Shown here: positions 24,401 to 37,100 of the stretch, in pieces
Position numbering within the stretch: position 1 is the stretch's first letter
How the letters are laid out: each line of letters begins with the position of its first letter
Notes under the pieces: model-generated
The model's input: the letters and a program-made list of their open reading frames with translations, nothing else
Databases searched by the model: none
What the model was told of the DNA's origin: nothing
NCBI RefSeq assembly: GCF_009296025.1
Contig: NZ_CP045178.1
Coordinates: forward strand, 7,874,001-7,938,000
Direction: 5' to 3'
DNA from: Streptomyces tsukubensis
GTDB lineage: Bacteria; Actinomycetota; Actinomycetes; Streptomycetales; Streptomycetaceae
DNA length: 64,000 nt
Program-made: the position numbers and the translations under genes

Positions 24401-27400
24401 ACGGCGTACGAAGAGGCCGGCGTCCCGTACGGCGAACTGGTCCTCGACAGGCGAGCCGTCATCAACGACCCGTGTCGCCAGCGCCGTCATCAGCTGTGCC
24501 ACAGAGCGCGCGTCGGGATGCTCGGGGACGTCGATGAGACCGCCCCAGAGCTCAGGCTGTTCCAGAGCCACGACCCGGCCCAGCCCCCATACCTGGCTCT
24601 GCGCGGGCCGACGCGGAATGTCCGACCCGCCCACGGATACCGCCCCTGACGTGGCATGCCACGCAGGAGCCCGAAGCCCGGCATCCGACAGAGCCTGGAT
24701 CAACGCGAGGGTGTGCGCGGTCCCCACCGGAACCGATGGAGCGGCAGGGTGCGGAACATCGTTGAGGGGCAGCAGCGAGAGCACACCGGACAGACCTCGG
24801 TCGACCATCGATCCCGACAGCGCTTCGGCGAGCCTTGCCCCGACCTCCTCCCGGCCATGACCGTCAGTGACATCGAGCAGGAGCGGCACGACCTCGACCC
24901 CGGCGTCGCCGAGGGCGCCGCGGACCGCCTGGGACCAGGACGACTCCTGGTCGGCCCCAGCGGTGACCACCAGCCAGGTTCCCGATGGCACGGCGGTGCC
25001 GGAACGGCCCAGCGTCTTCCACTCGATGGAGTAACGCAGGGCGTCCAGCGCCTCGTCCTCGCGCTGCGCGTGTCGCCACCGCGACATCGCCGGCAGGGCC
25101 TCATCGAGCCACGAAGGCCGGCTTCCGGCAGACGGCAGGCTGAGAACGTCGGCCAGGGCCGCGGCATCGTTCGTCTCGACCGCGTTCCACAGCGCGCTTT
25201 CAGCGGCCCGTTCCCCCGCTGACGCACTTGGCGCCGAGGTTGGATCGGTGTTGATCCAGTGGCGGGTGCGTTGGAAGGGGTAGGTGGGGAGGGGGGTGTG
25301 GTGTGGGGTGGTGTGGGTGTGGAGGGTGTTCCAGTTGATGGGGAGGCCGTGGGTCCAGGCTTCGGCGGCTGCGGTGAGGAGGTGGGTGAGGGTGCCTTGG
25401 TTGCGGTGGAGGGTGGTGAGGGTGAGTGTGGGGGTGTGGGTGGTTTCTGCGGTTTGTTGGATGGGGGTGGTGAGTGTGGGGTGGGGGCTGGGTTCGATGT
25501 AGGTGGTGTGGCCGGTGTGGAGGAGTTTTTTGATGGTGGGGTGGAAGAGGACGGGGTTGCGGAGGTTTTGGTACCAGTAGTCGGGGGTGAGGTGGGTGTG
25601 GTTGAGGGGGGTGGTGGTGACGGTGGAGTGGAAGGGGATGTGGCCGGGTTGGGGGGTGATGGGGGTGAGGGCTTGGTGGAGTTGGGTGTGGAGGGTTTCT
25701 GCGTGGGGGGAGTGGGAGGCGTAGTCGACGGGGATGCGGCGGATGCGGATGCCGTCGTTGTGGAGGGTGGTGAGGAGGTTTTCGAGGGCGTGGGTGGGGC
25801 CGCTGAGGATGGTGTTGTGGGGGCTGTTGTGGGCGGCGATGTGGGTGTCGGGGTGGTGGGGGAGGTAGGTGTGGGTGAGGGTGTGGGTGTCGAGGGCGGC
25901 GGAGGCCATGGTGCCGTGGCCGGCGAGGTGTTGGGCGATGAGTTGGCTGCGGAGGGCGATGATGCGGGCGGAGTCGTTGAGGGTGAGGATGCCGGCGATG
26001 TGGGCGGCGGCGATTTCGCCTTGGGAGTGGCCGATGACGGCGGCGGGGTGGATGCCGAGGGTTTGCCACATGCGGGTGAGGGAGATCATGACGGCCCAGA
26101 GGGCGGGTTGGACGATGTCGACGCGTTCGAGGTCGGGGGCGTCGGGTCCGCCGTGGAGGGCGTGGTGGAGGTTCCAGTTGGTGTGGGGGGCGAGGGCGTC
26201 GGCGCATTGTTGGAGGGCGGTGGCGAAGGCGGGTGAGGTGTCGATGAGGTCGGTGGCCATGCCCAGCCACTGCGATCCCTGACCCGGATACACGAACACC
26301 GGCTTCACCGGAGGCCCCGCAACCTCCTGCACCAGCCCCGCCGCCGCCTCGCCGTCGGCAAGGGCGGACAACACATCCATGCGCTCTGTGCCGCTCCCGG
26401 ACAGGACCGCCGCCCGGTGGTCGAAGGCGGTGCGGCTGGTGGCGAGAGCGTGAGCGAGGTCGGTGGGGTCGGTCGTCGGGTGGGCGATCAGGTGCTCGCG
26501 CAGCCGCTGGGCCTGCTCCCGCAGCGCGTCCGCACCGCGCGCGGAGAGAAGCCACGGCAGGACCTCAGCTCCGGTGCTGTCGGAGATGACGCCCGTCTCG
26601 GTAGGTGGTTCGTCGGCGGTCTCGGTCTCGTCGACCGCAGCGTCCTCCTCGGCCGGAGGATGCTCCAGTACGACGTGTGCGTTGGTGCCACTGATACCGA
26701 ACGAGGAGACAGCTGCCCGGAGCAGACGATCGTCGGTGGAATGCCACGGCTGTTCCTCGGACAGCAACCGTACGGTTCCACGTTCCCAGTCGACTTCCGG
26801 GGTGGGCCGGTCGGCGTGGAGGGTCGGGGGAAGGGTGCCGTGGCGCATGGCCATGACCATTTTGATGACGCCCGCGACTCCTGCGGCGGCTTGGGTGTGG
26901 CCGATGTTGGATTTGACGGAGCCGAGCCACAGGGGCCGGTCGGCGTCGCGGTCCTGACCGTAGGTGGCCAGCAGGGCCTGGGCCTCGATGGGGTCGCCGA
27001 GACGGGTGCCTGTCCCGTGGGCCTCCACCACGTCCACGTCGCCGGGCTGGAGGCCGGCGTTGGCCAGGGCCTGACGGATGACTCGCTGCTGGGAAGGACC
27101 GTTGGGAGCGGTCAAACCACTGCTGGCGCCGTCCTGGTTGACGGCGGAGCCGCGTACCACGGCCAGCACCGGGTGTCCGTTGCGTTGGGCGTCGGAGAGA
27201 CGCTCGACCAGGAGCATGCCGACGCCTTCGCCCCAGCCGGTGCCGTCGGCGTCGGCGGAGAAGGCCTTGCAGCGTCCGTCGGCGGCGAGCCCGCGCTGGC
27301 GGCTGAATTCGATGAAGGTGGTGGGGGTGGACATGACGGTGACGCCACCGGCCAGGGCCATGGTGCACTCGCTGCGACGCAGTGACTGACACGCGAGGTG

Positions 27401-28039
27401 CAGGGCGACCAGGGACGAGGAACAGGCGGTGTCGATGGAGACCGCCGGGCCTTCGAGTCCGAAGGTGTAGGAGATGCGGCCCGAGGCGATGCTGCCCGCG
27501 CTGCCGTTGCCGAGGTAGCCCTCGACTTCTTGGGGCGCTTGGGTGAAGCGCGCGGCGTAGTCGTTGTACATGATGCCGGCGAAGACTCCGGTGCGGCTGC
27601 CGCGCAGGGTGGTGGGATCGATGCCGGCGCGTTCGAAGGCTTCCCAGGAGGTCTCCAGCAGGAGTCGCTGCTGCGGGTCCATGGCCAGGGCCTCGCGCGG
27701 CGAGATCCCGAAGAAGTCGGGGTCGAAGTCGGCCGCGTCGTGCAGAAACCCACCCTCACGTACGTAAGAGGCACCTGAGGCGTCGGCGTCGTCATGGAAA
27801 AGCTCAGCCAGCGGCCAGCCTCGGTTGTCGGGGAACGCGGATACCGCGTCGCCACCGGAGGACAGCAACTGCCAGAGGTCCTCGGGGTTGTTGACGCCTC
27901 CCGGGTAGCGGCAGCTCATCGCCACGATGGCTATGGGCTCACGATCGCGGCTCTCGGCGTCCTCCAAGCGACGACGCGTCTGCTGGAGATCTGCGGTGAC
28001 TCGCTTCAAGTAGTGGAACAGCTCTTCTTCGCGCGCCAT
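12314..28039 (-). CDS. Chimeric modular type I PKS, gene 2 (duplicated modules 1'-3')
   Basis: The 5241-residue frame starts at an ATG preceded by AGGTGAG, 82 bp after the stop of gene 1. Order: N-terminal docking helix; KS-AT(methylmalonyl)-KR-ACP; KS-AT(methylmalonyl)-DH-KR-ACP; KS-AT(malonyl)-DH-KR-ACP. The docking helix, first KS and right part of the first AT are identical to gene 3. Everything from the left part of that AT onward is identical to modules 1-3 of gene 1. The gene is thus a fusion of the two neighbours. All visible catalytic motifs are intact (DTACSSS, GHSQGE/GHSIGE, DHVVKG and DHVVMG in the DHs, VLDD in the KRs, FDSL in the ACPs). A 1-bp deletion near 12,415 removes the normal C-terminal docking domain. 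Gene 2 may be silent, may extend the chain by three units, or may be an assembly artefact. Confidence 0.9.
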   Translation of the reverse strand: MAREEELFHYLKRVTADLQQTRRRLEDAESRDREPIAIVAMSCRYPGGVNNPEDLWQLLSSGGDAVSAFPDNRGWPLAELFHDDADASGASYVREGGFLHDAADFDPDFFGISPREALAMDPQQRLLLETSWEAFERAGIDPTTLRGSRTGVFAGIMYNDYAARFTQAPQEVEGYLGNGSAGSIASGRISYTFGLEGPAVSIDTACSSSLVALHLACQSLRRSECTMALAGGVTVMSTPTTFIEFSRQRGLAADGRCKAFSADADGTGWGEGVGMLLVERLSDAQRNGHPVLAVVRGSAVNQDGASSGLTAPNGPSQQRVIRQALANAGLQPGDVDVVEAHGTGTRLGDPIEAQALLATYGQDRDADRPLWLGSVKSNIGHTQAAAGVAGVIKMVMAMRHGTLPPTLHADRPTPEVDWERGTVRLLSEEQPWHSTDDRLLRAAVSSFGISGTNAHVVLEHPPAEEDAAVDETETADEPPTETGVISDSTGAEVLPWLLSARGADALREQAQRLREHLIAHPTTDPTDLAHALATSRTAFDHRAAVLSGSGTERMDVLSALADGEAAAGLVQEVAGPPVKPVFVYPGQGSQWLGMATDLIDTSPAFATALQQCADALAPHTNWNLHHALHGGPDAPDLERVDIVQPALWAVMISLTRMWQTLGIHPAAVIGHSQGEIAAAHIAGILTLNDSARIIALRSQLIAQHLAGHGTMASAALDTHTLTHTYLPHHPDTHIAAHNSPHNTILSGPTHALENLLTTLHNDGIRIRRIPVDYASHSPHAETLHTQLHQALTPITPQPGHIPFHSTVTTTPLNHTHLTPDYWYQNLRNPVLFHPTIKKLLHTGHTTYIEPSPHPTLTTPIQQTAETTHTPTLTLTTLHRNQGTLTHLLTAAAEAWTHGLPINWNTLHTHTTPHHTPLPTYPFQRTRHWINTDPTSAPSASAGERAAESALWNAVETNDAAALADVLSLPSAGSRPSWLDEALPAMSRWRHAQREDEALDALRYSIEWKTLGRSGTAVPSGTWLVVTAGADQESSWSQAVRGALGDAGVEVVPLLLDVTDGHGREEVGARLAEALSGSMVDRGLSGVLSLLPLNDVPHPAAPSVPVGTAHTLALIQALSDAGLRAPAWHATSGAVSVGGSDIPRRPAQSQVWGLGRVVALEQPELWGGLIDVPEHPDARSVAQLMTALATRVVDDGSPVEDQFAVRDAGLFVRRVVRAPAMGPRPEGDTPPRGTVLITGGTGALGAHVARRFAQDGAERLVLTSRRGPDAPGAQELISELVESGARVSVVSCDIGDREAVATLLATVAGDAPLTTVIHAAGVLDDAVVDSLSLAQLDRVLRVKAEGARHLHELTLEMGVELDDFVLFSSIAGVLGIPGQGNYAPANAYLDALAEHRRALGLPATAYAWGPWEGDGMAAAGDVEERLGRHGVPTLAPEHALAILRRPAPGRQATVMVSAFEWERFSLAYAEARRRPLIEDLPEVAALLDDGTAGRVGGGASASTSFAAELTSMPAQRRAAALQEAVRAQVAAVLGHVDHHRIDLERPFRDSGFDSLTGVELRNRLNAQIGVRLPSTLVFDHPTPGAVARHIGEELFGSEQDPAKTIGHVPAEDADDPVVIVGMACRYPGGADTPDHLWQLVSRGREAIGDFPTDRGWDLDRLLSDPGTPGTSHTARGGFLYDMADFDADFFGISPREALAMDPQQRLLLETSWEAIEHAGIDPTTLHGTDTAVFTGLTYQDYESRLHETPPELEGYLLTGTTASVASGRVAYTLGLEGPALTVDTACSSSLVALHMAVEALRRGECSMALAGGVALMATPRMFTEFSRQQGLSADGRCKAFSADADGFGSSEGVGMLLVERLSDAQRNGHPVLAVVRGTAVNQDGASNGLTAPNGPSQQRVIRQALANARLQPGDVDAVEAHGTGTRLGDPIEAQALLATYGQNRDTDQPLWLGSIKSNIGHTQAAAGAAGIIKMVMAMHHGTLPPTLHADQPTPEVDWTTGAVQLLTETTTWPDTQHPRRAAISAFGVSGTNAHVILERPEAADPRLPRPTDEPLQTRGTIPWVLSGKSPEALRAQARKLLAVADPQGGAEKPRALDLGFALATTRTAFPHRAVLVADQQDGLLAGLSALAEGTESAFLVQDTAVVSEQPVFVYPGQGSQWLGMATDLIDTSPAFATALQQCADALAPHTNWNLHHALHGGPDAPDLERVDIVQPALWAIMISLTRMWQTLGIHPAAVIGHSQGEIAAAHIAGILTLNDSARIIALRSQLIAQHLAGHGTMASAALDTHTLTHTYLPHHPDTHIAAHNSPHNTILSGPTHALENLLTTLHNDGIRIRRIPVDYASHSPHAETLHTQLHQALTPITPQPGHIPFHSTVTTTPLNHTHLTPDYWYQNLRNPVLFHPTIKKLLHTGHTTYIEPSPHPTLTTPIQQTAETTHTPTLTLTTLHRNQGTLTHLLKSFAHAWAAGLSPDWGILYAHTEAQRTSLPTYAFQRTRHWIETPPSARFDMAAAGQHTLEHPFLAASLVLAEGEAEDSEQELLLTGRISLETLPWLTDHVVKGVPLLPGTAFLEIAVRAGDEAGCGTVEDLTLQAPLLMPDDGGVRVQVRVAPQDDAGRRSFQVYAREEDAPDDVSWSPHATGVLSRLPSGSSAVPVAAGRNNEWPPSGATSVPLDTVYEELAGHGYVYGPAFRGLSAAWKFEDDLLTEVALPDVEQLASDHFALHPALLDAATQAVLLAALTRGEEPSLLPFSWRDFTVHATGADHVRVWLSWLSQDQVRIEITTTSGLPVATAESLTLRPADLTALASLRSAQQDALFHIDWRPAPAPGTSADTTHDTDIPIAAVRTGGRATESSGYLAGCEALDASGHLDAHGDLASLTSRLDEGSVPAPSLVFAFLETEPGEGPSIPSAHAEARHTLRLVQEWLAEPRFEKSRIVLVTHGAVRTRDDDPTPDGGAVSWGLVRSAQTETPERFVLADVDGTADSYRALLDAVVQGEAQFAIREGSVLVPRLARTVPAAPAVSAEDGGRATFSTDGTVLITGGTGTLGRTVARHLVERHDVRHLMLISRHGPQTQGSEEFLAELRATGAHVEIVACDASDRAELQALMERLPAAHPLTAVIHAAGVLDDGVIDALTPERLQTAMRPKVDAAVHLHELTRDMDLDAFVLFSSAAGVLGSAGQANYAAANAFLDSLARHRRQNGGRAVSLAWGLWEERSSLTGGMGTTALRRLAGLGIGALPTEAALSLFDTACAAALSTSANEGRAEAELLPMRLDTAVLTAGTAAGTSTVPPLLRDLVKPRVHRATVSKAGSGTDPADSTAAHPFAAVPADQRDSVLLDLIRAGAAAVLGFDSAEAVPATRAFKDLGFDSLASVELRNRLNRATGLRLPATLVFDHPNCESLAQYLLGELYGAESDATASAQTQPVSGVVENDPVVIVSMSCRFPGGANSPEALWQLIEDSGDTVSHMPTDRGWDLDALYDPHNERPGTFSTAAGSFLYDAAGFDAEFFGISPREALAMDPQQRLLLETSWEAFERAGIDPSTLRGSRTGVFAGVMYHDYGSRLTSVPEDVEGYLINGSAGSVASGRVAYSFGLEGPAVTIDTACSSSLVALHMAAQALRNGECTMALVGGVTVMATPAPFIEFSRQRGLAADGRCKAFSADADGTGWGEGVGMLLIERLSDAQRNEHPVLAVVRGSAVNQDGASNGLTAPNGPSQQRVIRQALANAGLQPGDVDAVEAHGTGTRLGDPIEAQALLATYGQNRDTDQPLWLGSIKSNIGHTQAAAGAAGIIKMVMAMHHGTLPPTLHADQPTPEVDWTTGAVQLLTETTTWPDTQHPRRAAISAFGVSGTNAHVILERPEEAPEEAPEAIQGEGPGEETSTSDPVPTPWVLSARTPQALQQVAARLAHHLETHPNTPTTHIAHTLATHRTHHEERAVITHGTPQQRHQALTHLAQGTTHPHTITGHTNPDNHLAMLFSGQGSQHHNMGRELYDTYPAFADALDTTCTALDPHLDTPLHTILYGPNPHLIHQTIYTQPALFAFQTALYHLLQHWNIHPHTLAGHSIGEITAAHTAGILTLTDAATLITTRGRLMQNLPTNGTMAAINTTQETIQPYLEEHHNTIGIAAINGPESLVLSGEKNTLRTITDTLKNQGIRVKHLNVSHAFHSPLMDPILNELHTTATQLTYHPPTIPIISTVTGQPITPHTMTDPHYWTTHARHTVQLHQATQHLTHHTTLEIGPAGTLTPHLPTPAHPTHRTNQPEPHTLTTTLAHLHTHGHTPNWTTYYNHPTNHHTPLPTYPFQHHTYWLNNQPKEAVDLSDAGLVGANHPLLKAAVVLPSSGRTLLTGKVGLKSHPWLADHVVMGTSLLPGTAFVELALHAGAHAGLPQLAELTLEAPLVLTEEAASYLHIEVDGVEESDRRGVEVFSRREDAEPGTPWTRHCAGVLTTEAEVAATPAREEQWPPSSAVPIDVADFYGTMAESGISYGPAFRGLRAAWRRDDEVFAEISVGGREEADGFLLHPALFDAALHTTRVDGTGQGADSGHDVGAASMPFAWTDVSLRLRGATELRVHMRPQGPGTVSLDLADGAGVPVASISSLVSRPVSGELLRRARSSQGDSSLRLEWQAISSLPVSPGARSAGGSLLYATVDGGEATALSDLLHSASPLPDTVLLLVPSASADGDDLSLSSRRTAERVLGHVQSWLADPASADSRLVVVTRGATSAGQAGVSPSVLTSEEMRERLSGAAVWGLLRSVQLEHPGGVVLVDTDGSRASDDALSFAVSSDEPQLALCAGSAYVPRLVQAKGDSSADGHDLGSGTVLVTGASGALGSLFSRHLVESCAVRRLLLVSRRGAAAPGADALATTLRGLGATVEFASCDISDRRALAEVLASVPEEFPLSGVVHCAGVLDDAALAGQSSERLETVFGPKADAAWHLHELTRELDLSAFVLFSSAAGVLGSAGQANYAAANAFVDALAELRRAQGLPALSLAWGLWDVAEGMAGELGTADRRRLARTGIVPIEPDRGRALFDAAAGVDAAVLVPLAVDRAALRAAASASSGPDGARTPARGIPAVLRSFLTRDAASGQSFTASEGPDSGQHEAAGRLAERLRGSSLDERKEVLLDVVRTEAAAALGHASSAALDIRRGFLDLGFDSLTAVELRNRINALSGLSLPATVVFDHPSPEALADHLVSELPVSTDDDGPGSGNAGPARSSTNSTGWKPPWPPRTAPRGLTPRGKCS
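12450..17751 (-). other. PKS module 3': KS-AT(malonyl)-DH-KR-ACP
   Basis: A copy of module 3 of gene 1 with intact DH ([12 protein letters not shown]), B-type KR (VLDDAALAG) and ACP. It differs only beyond the ACP, where the frameshift near 12,415 removes the docking tail. Confidence 0.88.
17810..23201 (-). other. PKS module 2': KS-AT(methylmalonyl)-DH-KR-ACP
   Basis: A copy of module 2 of gene 1, 16,012 bp away, with no difference that I could find. The DH has [12 protein letters not shown] and the [11 protein letters not shown] aspartate; the KR is B-type. Confidence 0.88.
23252..27943 (-). other. PKS module 1' (hybrid of module 4 KS and module 1 KR-ACP)
   Basis: The KS ([12 protein letters not shown]) matches module 4 of gene 3. 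The KR ([15 protein letters not shown]-type) and ACP ([11 protein letters not shown]) match module 1 of gene 1. The AT is methylmalonyl type (YASH). The switch between parents lies inside the AT. Confidence 0.88.
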
Positions 28040-28082
28040 GGAATCTCACCTGTACATCAGTCGAGTGGGGGGAGAGGTCAGG

Positions 28083-28110
28083 TTCCGGGCCTGCCGGGGC
28101 AGGCCCGGAA
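28083..28110 (-). terminator. Perfect 12-bp hairpin in the gene 1/gene 2 spacer
   Basis: Same sequence and same spacing as the hairpin at 12072-12099. It lies between the gene 1 stop (28122) and the gene 2 start (28039). In the minus transcript it falls a few bases after the stop codon and well before the next ribosome binding site. No U-tract follows. Confidence 0.55.
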
Positions 28111-28121
28111 GACTCGCAGAG

Positions 28122-31100
28122 TCAGAGGTTCTGGTCGATGAAATCCATCAGCTCATCGGGTGTGCTCGGGTCGAATCCGGCATCGGCTGGCCCCTTCGTC
28201 CGGGGTGACCCGGATGACCGGGACGCGTCCTGTCGGGCGGATGGGGCCGTGCTGTCCGCCGTACCGGGGCCGGTCGCCTCCGCACGCTGTTTCCACTCGC
28301 CCAGCAGAGCCGTGAGGCGCTGCGTCACGAGCACTTGCCCCGAGGTGTCAAGCCGCGCGGCGCTGTCCTCGGCGGCCAGGGCGGCTTCCAGCCGGTCGAG
28401 TTCGTCGAGGACCGAGCCGGCCCCGCCGTTGCCGGAACCCGGCCCGTCGTCATCCGTGCTCACGGGAAGTTCGGAGACCAGATGGTCGGCGAGTGCTTCG
28501 GGTGAGGGATGGTCGAAGACGACCGTCGCGGGCAGCGACAGGCCGGACAGGGCATTGATCCGATTGCGCAGTTCGACGGCGGTCAAGGAGTCGAAGCCCA
28601 GGTCCAGGAAGCCCCTTCGGATGTCGAGCGCCGCCGAGGAGGCATGCCCCAACGCGGCCGCGGCCTCGGTACGGACCACATCGAGGAGCACCTCCTTGCG
28701 CTCATCAAGGCTCGATCCCCGCAGGCGCTCAGCCAGTCGGCCCGCTGCCTCGTGCTGCCCTGAGTCCGGTCCTTCCGAAGCCGTGAAGGACTGCCCGGAA
28801 GCGGCGTCCCGAGTGAGGAAACTCCGTAGCACGGCGGGGATGCCGCGGGCTGGAGTACGCGCACCGTCGGGTCCGGACGACGCGGATGCTGCGGCACGGA
28901 GGGCCGCCCTGTCCACGGCGAGTGGCACGAGCACAGCCGCATCGACCCCCGCCGCCGCGTCGAACAACGCCCGTCCCCGGTCCGGCTCGATCGGTACGAT
29001 CCCCGTACGTGCCAGGCGGCGGCGGTCGGCCGTACCCAGTTCCCCGGCCATCCCCTCGGCGACATCCCACAGTCCCCAAGCGAGGGAGAGAGCCGGGAGG
29101 CCTTGAGCACGCCGAAGCTCGGCGAGCGCGTCCACGAACGCGTTGGCCGCCGCGTAGTTGGCCTGTCCCGCGGAGCCCAGTACGCCGGCCGCCGACGAGA
29201 ACAGAACGAAGGCGGAGAGATCGAGTTCGCGCGTCAACTCGTGCAGATGCCAAGCCGCGTCGGCCTTCGGCCCGAACACGGTCTCCAGCCGCTCGGACGA
29301 CTGCCCGGCGAGAGCGGCGTCGTCCAGGACACCGGCGCAGTGCACCACGCCCGACAGCGGAAACTCCTCCGGCACGGACGCCAGCACTTCGGCCAGCGCT
29401 CGGCGGTCGGAGATGTCGCAGGACGCGAACTCCACGGTCGCTCCGAGTCCACGCAGCGTCGTCGCCAAGGCGTCGGCGCCAGGAGCGGCCGCGCCGCGGC
29501 GGCTGACCAGCAGCAGCCGACGCACCGCGCACGACTCGACCAGGTGCCGGGAGAACAGACTGCCCAGGGCACCGGAGGCGCCGGTCACCAATACCGTGCC
29601 CGAACCCAAGTCGTGCCCGTCTGCCGAGGAGTCTCCCTTGGCCTGCACGAGCCGGGGTACGTACGCGCTCCCCGCACACAGCGCCAGCTGCGGCTCGTCC
29701 GAGGAGACAGCGAATGACAGCGCGTCGTCGGAGGCTCGGGAACCGTCGGTATCCACCAGCACCACACCCCCGGGATGCTCCAGCTGCACCGAACGCAGCA
29801 GCCCCCAGACCGCGGCGCCGGACAACCGCTCCCTCATCTCTTCCGAGGTGAGCACGGACGGTGAGACGCCGGCCTGTCCTGCCGAGGTCGCACCCCGTGT
29901 CACGACGACCAGGCGCGAGTCGGCCGAAGCTGGATCCGCCAGCCAACTCTGCACGTGGCCAAGGACCCGCTCGGCCGTGCGACGGGACGACAAGGAGAGA
30001 TCGTCGCCGTCGGCCGAGGCTGACGGTACGAGCAGCAGGACGGTGTCGGGCAGTGGAGACGCACTGTGCAGGAGGTCGGACAGAGCCGTCGCCTCCCCGC
30101 CATCGACCGTGGCGTACAGCAGCGAGCCGCCTGCCGACCGAGCGCCCGGAGAAACCGGAAGCGACGAGATGGCCTGCCACTCCAGGCGTAGTGAGGAATC
30201 GCCCTGTGAGCTGCGGGCCCGCCTCAACAGTTCACCGGAGACAGGGCGGCTCACGAGAGAGGAGATCGAAGCGACCGGGACGCCGGCTCCGTCCGCCAGA
30301 TCGAGAGAGACCGTACCGGGGCCCTGCGGCCTCATATGTACACGAAGTTCCGTCGCGCCCCGAAGACGCAGGGACACATCCGTCCACGCGAACGGCATGC
30401 TCGCCGCGCCGACATCGTGCCCGGAGTCCGCGCCCTGGCCTGTGCCGTCCACCCGGGTCGTGTGCAGCGCGGCGTCGAACAGGGCCGGATGCAGCAGGAA
30501 CCCGTCCGCCTCTTCCCGCCCGCCCACGCTGATCTCGGCGAAGACCTCGTCGTCTCGTCGCCACGCCGCCCGCAGACCGCGGAACGCGGGACCGTAGCTG
30601 ATACCGGACTCCGCCATCGTGCCGTAGAAATCGGCGACGTCGATGGGTACGGCGGAGCTGGGTGGCCACTGCTCTTCCCGAGCCGGAGTCGCAGCCACCT
30701 CGGCCTCGGTGGTCAGTACGCCGGCACAGTGCCGGGTCCAAGGAGTGCCCGGCTCCGCGTCCTCTCTGCGGGAGAACACTTCCACCCCGCGCCTGTCCGA
30801 TTCCTCAACACCGTCGACCTCGATGTGCAGATACGAGGCCGCCTCCTCAGTGAGTACCAGTGGGGCTTCGAGCGTGAGCTCGGCCAGCTGGGGCAGGCCC
30901 GCGTGCGCGCCTGCGTGGAGGGCGAGTTCGACGAAAGCTGTGCCTGGGAGCAACGAGGTTCCCATCACCACGTGATCGGCGAGCCAGGGGTGGGACTTCA
31001 GCCCGACCTTCCCGGTCAGCAGAGTCCGGCCTGAAGAGGGCAGCACGACCGCCGCCTTCAGCAGAGGATGGTTGGCGCCGACGAGCCCCGCATCGCTCAG

Positions 31101-34100
31101 ATCAACAGCCTCTTTCGGTTGGTTGTTGAGCCAGTAGGTGTGGTGTTGGAAGGGGTAGGTGGGGAGGGGGGTGTGGTGGTTTGTGGGGTGGTTGTAGTAG
31201 GTGGTCCAGTTGGGGGTGTGTCCGTGGGTGTGGAGGTGGGCGAGGGTGGTGGTGAGGGTGTGGGGTTCGGGTTGGTTGGTGCGGTGGGTGGGGTGTGCGG
31301 GTGTGGGGAGGTGGGGGGTGAGGGTGCCTGCGGGTCCGATTTCGAGGGTGGTGTGGTGGGTGAGGTGTTGGGTGGCTTGGTGGAGTTGGACGGTGTGGCG
31401 GGCGTGGGTGGTCCAGTAGTGGGGGTCGGTCATGGTGTGGGGGGTGATGGGTTGGCCGGTGACGGTGGAGATGATGGGGATGGTGGGTGGGTGGTAGGTG
31501 AGTTGGGTTGCTGTGGTGTGGAGTTCGTTGAGGATGGGGTCCATGAGGGGGGAGTGGAAGGCGTGGGAGACGTTGAGGTGTTTGACGCGGATGCCTTGGT
31601 TTTTGAGGGTGTCGGTGATGGTTCGTAGTGTGTTCTTTTCTCCGGAGAGGACGAGGGATTCGGGTCCGTTGATGGCGGCGATGCCGATGGTGTTGTGGTG
31701 TTCTTCGAGGTAGGGCTGGATGGTTTCTTGGGTGGTGTTGATGGCGGCCATGGTGCCGTTGGTGGGGAGGTTTTGCATGAGGCGGCCGCGGGTGGTGATG
31801 AGGGTGGCGGCGTCGGTGAGGGTGAGGATGCCGGCGGTGTGGGCGGCGGTGATTTCGCCGATGGAGTGTCCGGCGAGGGTGTGGGGGTGGATGTTCCAGT
31901 GTTGGAGGAGGTGGTAGAGGGCGGTTTGGAAGGCGAAGAGGGCGGGTTGGGTGTAGATGGTTTGGTGGATGAGGTGGGGGTTGGGTCCGTAGAGGATGGT
32001 GTGGAGGGGGGTGTCGAGGTGGGGGTCGAGTGCGGTGCAGGTGGTGTCGAGGGCGTCGGCGAAGGCGGGGTAGGTGTCGTAGAGTTCGCGGCCCATGTTG
32101 TGGTGTTGGGAGCCTTGGCCGGAGAAGAGCATGGCGAGGTGGTTGTCGGGGTTGGTGTGTCCGGTGATGGTGTGGGGGTGGGTGGTGCCTTGGGCGAGGT
32201 GGGTGAGGGCTTGGTGGCGTTGTTGGGGGGTGCCGTGGGTGATGACGGCGCGTTCTTCGTGGTGGGTGCGGTGGGTGGCGAGTGTGTGGGCGATGTGGGT
32301 GGTGGGGGTGTTGGGGTGGGTTTCGAGGTGGTGGGCGAGGCGTGCGGCGACCTGTTGCAGGGCTTGGGGGGTGCGGGCGGACAGCACCCACGGCGTCGGC
32401 ACGGGGTCGCTCGTGGAGGTTTCCTCACCAGGCCCCTCCCCCTGGATCGCCTCGGGTGCTTCCTCGGGTGCTTCCTCGGGGCGTTCGAGGATCACGTGGG
32501 CGTTGGTGCCGCTGACGCCGAAGGCCGAGATGGCGGCTCGGCGGGGGTGTTGGGTGTCGGGCCAGGTGGTTGTCTCGGTGAGGAGTTGTACGGCGCCGGT
32601 GGTCCAGTCGACTTCCGGGGTGGGTTGGTCGGCGTGGAGGGTCGGGGGGAGGGTGCCGTGGTGCATGGCCATGACCATTTTGATGATGCCGGCGGCTCCG
32701 GCGGCGGCTTGGGTGTGGCCGATGTTGGATTTGATGGAGCCGAGCCACAGGGGTTGGTCGGTGTCGCGGTTCTGGCCGTAGGTGGCCAGGAGTGCTTGGG
32801 CTTCGATGGGGTCGCCGAGGCGGGTGCCGGTGCCGTGGGCTTCGACGGCGTCCACGTCGCCGGGTTGGAGTCCGGCGTTGGCGAGTGCTTGGCGGATGAC
32901 TCGTTGTTGGGAGGGTCCGTTGGGGGCGGTGAGGCCGTTGGAGGCGCCGTCCTGGTTGACGGCTGAGCCGCGTACCACGGCCAGCACCGGGTGTTCGTTG
33001 CGTTGGGCGTCGGAGAGACGCTCGATCAGGAGCATGCCGACGCCTTCGCCCCAGCCGGTGCCGTCGGCGTCGGCGGAGAAGGCCTTGCAGCGCCCGTCGG
33101 CGGCCAGCCCGCGCTGGCGGCTGAACTCGATGAAAGGAGCCGGAGTGGCCATGACGGTCACACCGCCCACCAGGGCCATGGTGCATTCCCCGTTGCGCAG
33201 GGCCTGGGCCGCCATGTGAAGGGCGACCAGTGACGACGAGCACGCGGTGTCGATCGTCACCGCGGGACCCTCAAGCCCGAAGGAGTAGGCGACCCGACCC
33301 GAAGCCACACTGCCCGCGCTCCCGTTGATCAGGTAGCCCTCGACATCCTCTGGGACGCTGGTCAGACGGGAACCGTAATCGTGGTACATGACGCCGGCGA
33401 AGACACCGGTGCGGCTGCCGCGTAAGGTGGAAGGATCGATGCCGGCGCGTTCGAAGGCCTCCCAGGAGGTCTCCAGCAGGAGCCGCTGCTGCGGGTCCAT
33501 GGCCAGGGCCTCGCGCGGCGAGATCCCGAAGAACTCCGCATCGAATCCGGCCGCGTCGTACAAGAAACTTCCTGCCGCGGTACTGAACGTTCCCGGGCGC
33601 TCATTGTGGGGGTCATAGAGCGCGTCCAGATCCCAGCCGCGATCTGTCGGCATGTGCGACACGGTGTCACCGGAATCTTCGATCAACTGCCACAGAGCTT
33701 CGGGCGAGTTGGCTCCACCGGGGAATCGGCAGCTCATGGACACGATGACGACGGGGTCGTTCTCGACGACTCCGCTCACCGGCTGCGTCTGCGCCGAAGC
33801 GGTGGCGTCGGATTCGGCCCCGTACAGCTCGCCGAGCAGGTACTGGGCGAGGGACTCGCAGTTCGGGTGGTCGAAGACGAGTGTGGCGGGAAGGCGGAGC
33901 CCCGTAGCCCTGTTCAGGCGGTTGCGCAGCTCGACGCTTGCCAGCGAGTCGAAGCCGAGGTCCTTGAAAGCGCGTGTCGCGGGTACCGCCTCAGCGGAGT
34001 CGAAGCCGAGTACGGCCGCGGCGCCTGCCCTGATCAAGTCGAGAAGCACGCTGTCCCGCTGGTCGGCGGGGACCGCGGCGAACGGATGGGCCGCGGTGCT

Positions 34101-37100
34101 GTCGGCCGGGTCGGTTCCCGATCCTGCCTTCGACACAGTGGCACGGTGGACACGGGGCTTCACCAAGTCGCGGAGCAGCGGAGGAACGGTCGATGTTCCG
34201 GCCGCCGTTCCCGCTGTGAGCACAGCGGTGTCGAGGCGCATCGGCAGCAGCTCGGCCTCGGCCCGGCCTTCGTTGGCGCTCGTCGAGAGCGCCGCCGCAC
34301 ACGCGGTGTCGAAGAGTGAGAGCGCAGCCTCCGTGGGCAGCGCGCCGATCCCGAGCCCCGCGAGACGCCGCAGGGCGGTGGTGCCCATGCCGCCTGTCAG
34401 GGAGCTGCGTTCCTCCCACAGTCCCCAGGCCAGGGACACGGCCCTGCCGCCGTTCTGCCGACGGTGGCGGGCCAGGGAGTCGAGGAAGGCGTTGGCGGCG
34501 GCATAGTTCGCCTGCCCGGCCGAGCCGAGCACGCCCGCTGCGGAGGAGAACAGGACGAAGGCGTCGAGGTCCATGTCCCGTGTCAGCTCGTGCAGGTGGA
34601 CGGCTGCGTCGACCTTCGGGCGCATGGCTGTCTGAAGGCGCTCCGGGGTGAGCGCGTCGATGACCCCGTCGTCCAGCACGCCCGCAGCGTGGATGACGGC
34701 AGTCAACGGATGGGCGGCCGGGAGGCGTTCCATGAGGGCCTGGAGTTCGGCACGGTCGGATGCGTCACAGGCGACGATCTCCACGTGGGCGCCCGTGGCT
34801 CGAAGCTCCGCGAGGAACTCCTCACTGCCTTGCGTCTGCGGTCCGTGCCTGCTGATGAGCATCAGGTGGCGTACGTCGTGCCGCTCCACCAGATGGCGGG
34901 CCACCGTGCGGCCGAGAGTGCCGGTGCCACCGGTGATCAGGACTGTGCCGTCCGTGGAGAACGTGGCTCGGCCACCGTCCTCGGCTGACACCGCGGGAGC
35001 CGCGGGGACTGTACGGGCCAGTCGAGGGACCAGCACCGAGCCCTCACGTATCGCGAACTGAGCCTCCCCCTGGACAACGGCGTCGAGGAGGGCGCGATAG
35101 GAGTCAGCCGTCCCGTCCACGTCCGCGAGCACGAACCGCTCCGGTGTCTCGGTCTGCGCGGAACGCACCAGACCCCAGGAGACGGCGCCGCCGTCAGGTG
35201 TCGGATCGTCATCACGGGTTCGGACGGCTCCGTGAGTGACCAGAACGATCCGGGACTTCTCGAACCGAGGCTCGGCGAGCCACTCCTGGACGAGCCGTAG
35301 CGTGTGACGTGCCTCAGCGTGGGCCGAAGGGATCGAAGGACCTTCGCCCGGCTCCGTCTCAAGGAACGCGAAGACGAGCGAAGGCGCCGGGACCGATCCT
35401 TCGTCCAGACGTGAGGTGAGGGACGCGAGATCCCCGTGCGCGTCCAGGTGCCCGGAGGCGTCGAGGGCCTCGCACCCTGCGAGGTACCCACTCGACTCGG
35501 TGGCCCTTCCGCCCGTCCTCACGGCAGCGATGGGGATGTCAGTGTCGTGAGTGGTGTCCGCCGAGGTCCCAGGGGCGGGGGCGGGCCGCCAGTCGATGTG
35601 GAAGAGAGCGTCCTGCTGCGCGGAACGCAATGAGGCGAGCGCCGTGAGATCCGCGGGACGCAGCGTGAGGCTCTCCGCTGTAGCCACGGGGAGTCCACTG
35701 GTGGTCGTGATTTCGATTCGCACCTGGTCCTGACTCAGCCAGCTGAGCCAGACGCGTACATGGTCGGCGCCGGTGGCGTGCACCGTGAAGTCGCGCCACG
35801 AGAACGGCAGCAGCGACGGTTCCTCGCCACGGGTCAGGGCCGCGAGGAGTACAGCCTGCGTCGCCGCGTCCAGGAGGGCGGGGTGCAGGGCGAAGTGGTC
35901 ACTTGCCAACTGCTCCACGTCGGGAAGAGCGACCTCCGTGAGGAGATCGTCCTCGAACTTCCAGGCAGCACTCAACCCGCGGAACGCGGGCCCGTAGACG
36001 TATCCGTGGCCGGCGAGTTCCTCGTACACGGTGTCGAGCGGAACCGATGTGGCGCCCGAGGGCGGCCACTCGTTGTTTCGCCCCGCCGCTACCGGAACGG
36101 CGCTGGAACCGCTGGGAAGGCGAGACAGGACACCGGTGGCGTGCGGGGACCAGGAGACGTCGTCGGGCGCGTCCTCTTCGCGTGCGTACACCTGGAATGA
36201 GCGACGTCCGGCGTCGTCCTGCGGGGCGACACGGACCTGGACCCGGACTCCGCCGTCATCAGGCATGAGGAGGGGAGCTTGGAGGGTGAGGTCCTCGACG
36301 GTGCCGCACCCGGCTTCATCACCGGCACGCACCGCTATCTCCAGGAACGCCGTGCCCGGGAGCAGCGGTACTCCCTTCACGACGTGATCGGTGAGCCACG
36401 GGAGCGTTTCGAGCGAAATCCGCCCCGTGAGGAGCAGCTCCTGCTCGCTGTCCTCCGCCTCGCCCTCGGCGAGGACGAGCGACGCGGCAAGGAACGGATG
36501 CTCAAGGGTGTGCTGTCCGGCTGCGGCCATGTCGAAGCGAGCGGATGGCGGCGTCTCGATCCAGTGGCGGGTGCGTTGGAAGGCGTAGGTGGGGAGGGAA
36601 GTGCGCTGAGCCTCGGTGTGGGCGTAGAGGATGCCCCAGTCGGGGGAGAGGCCGGCTGCCCAGGCGTGGGCGAAGGACTTGAGGAGGTGGGTGAGGGTGC
36701 CTTGGTTGCGGTGGAGGGTGGTGAGGGTGAGTGTGGGGGTGTGGGTGGTTTCTGCGGTTTGTTGGATGGGGGTGGTGAGTGTGGGGTGGGGGCTGGGTTC
36801 GATGTAGGTGGTGTGGCCGGTGTGGAGGAGTTTTTTGATGGTGGGGTGGAAGAGGACGGGGTTGCGGAGGTTTTGGTACCAGTAGTCGGGGGTGAGGTGG
36901 GTGTGGTTGAGGGGGGTGGTGGTGACGGTGGAGTGGAAGGGGATGTGGCCGGGTTGGGGGGTGATGGGGGTGAGGGCTTGGTGGAGTTGGGTGTGGAGGG
37001 TTTCTGCGTGGGGGGAGTGGGAGGCGTAGTCGACGGGGATGCGGCGGATGCGGATGCCGTCGTTGTGGAGGGTGGTGAGGAGGTTTTCGAGGGCGTGGGT

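Larger units (their letters stand above)
9205..26305. repeat. Copy A of a 16-kb tandem duplication in the PKS locus
   Basis: This 17.1-kb stretch matches 25216-42317. The offset is 16,011 bp to the left of about 12,415 and 16,012 bp to its right, the change being the 1-bp deletion. The two copies overlap by about 1.1 kb, one AT domain, so the locus has a 16-kb period over 33 kb. The only differences I could see are that deletion and a few SNPs in the AT ends (near 9,285, 9,612 and 26,092). The match stops at 9205 and at 26305, both at AT borders. Confidence 0.93.

Noticed and set aside
9205..26305. Transposon- or IS-mediated origin of the 16-kb duplication
   Set aside because: No transposase, terminal inverted repeats or target-site duplications are seen at the borders; both borders are homologous AT sequences, which fits recombination.
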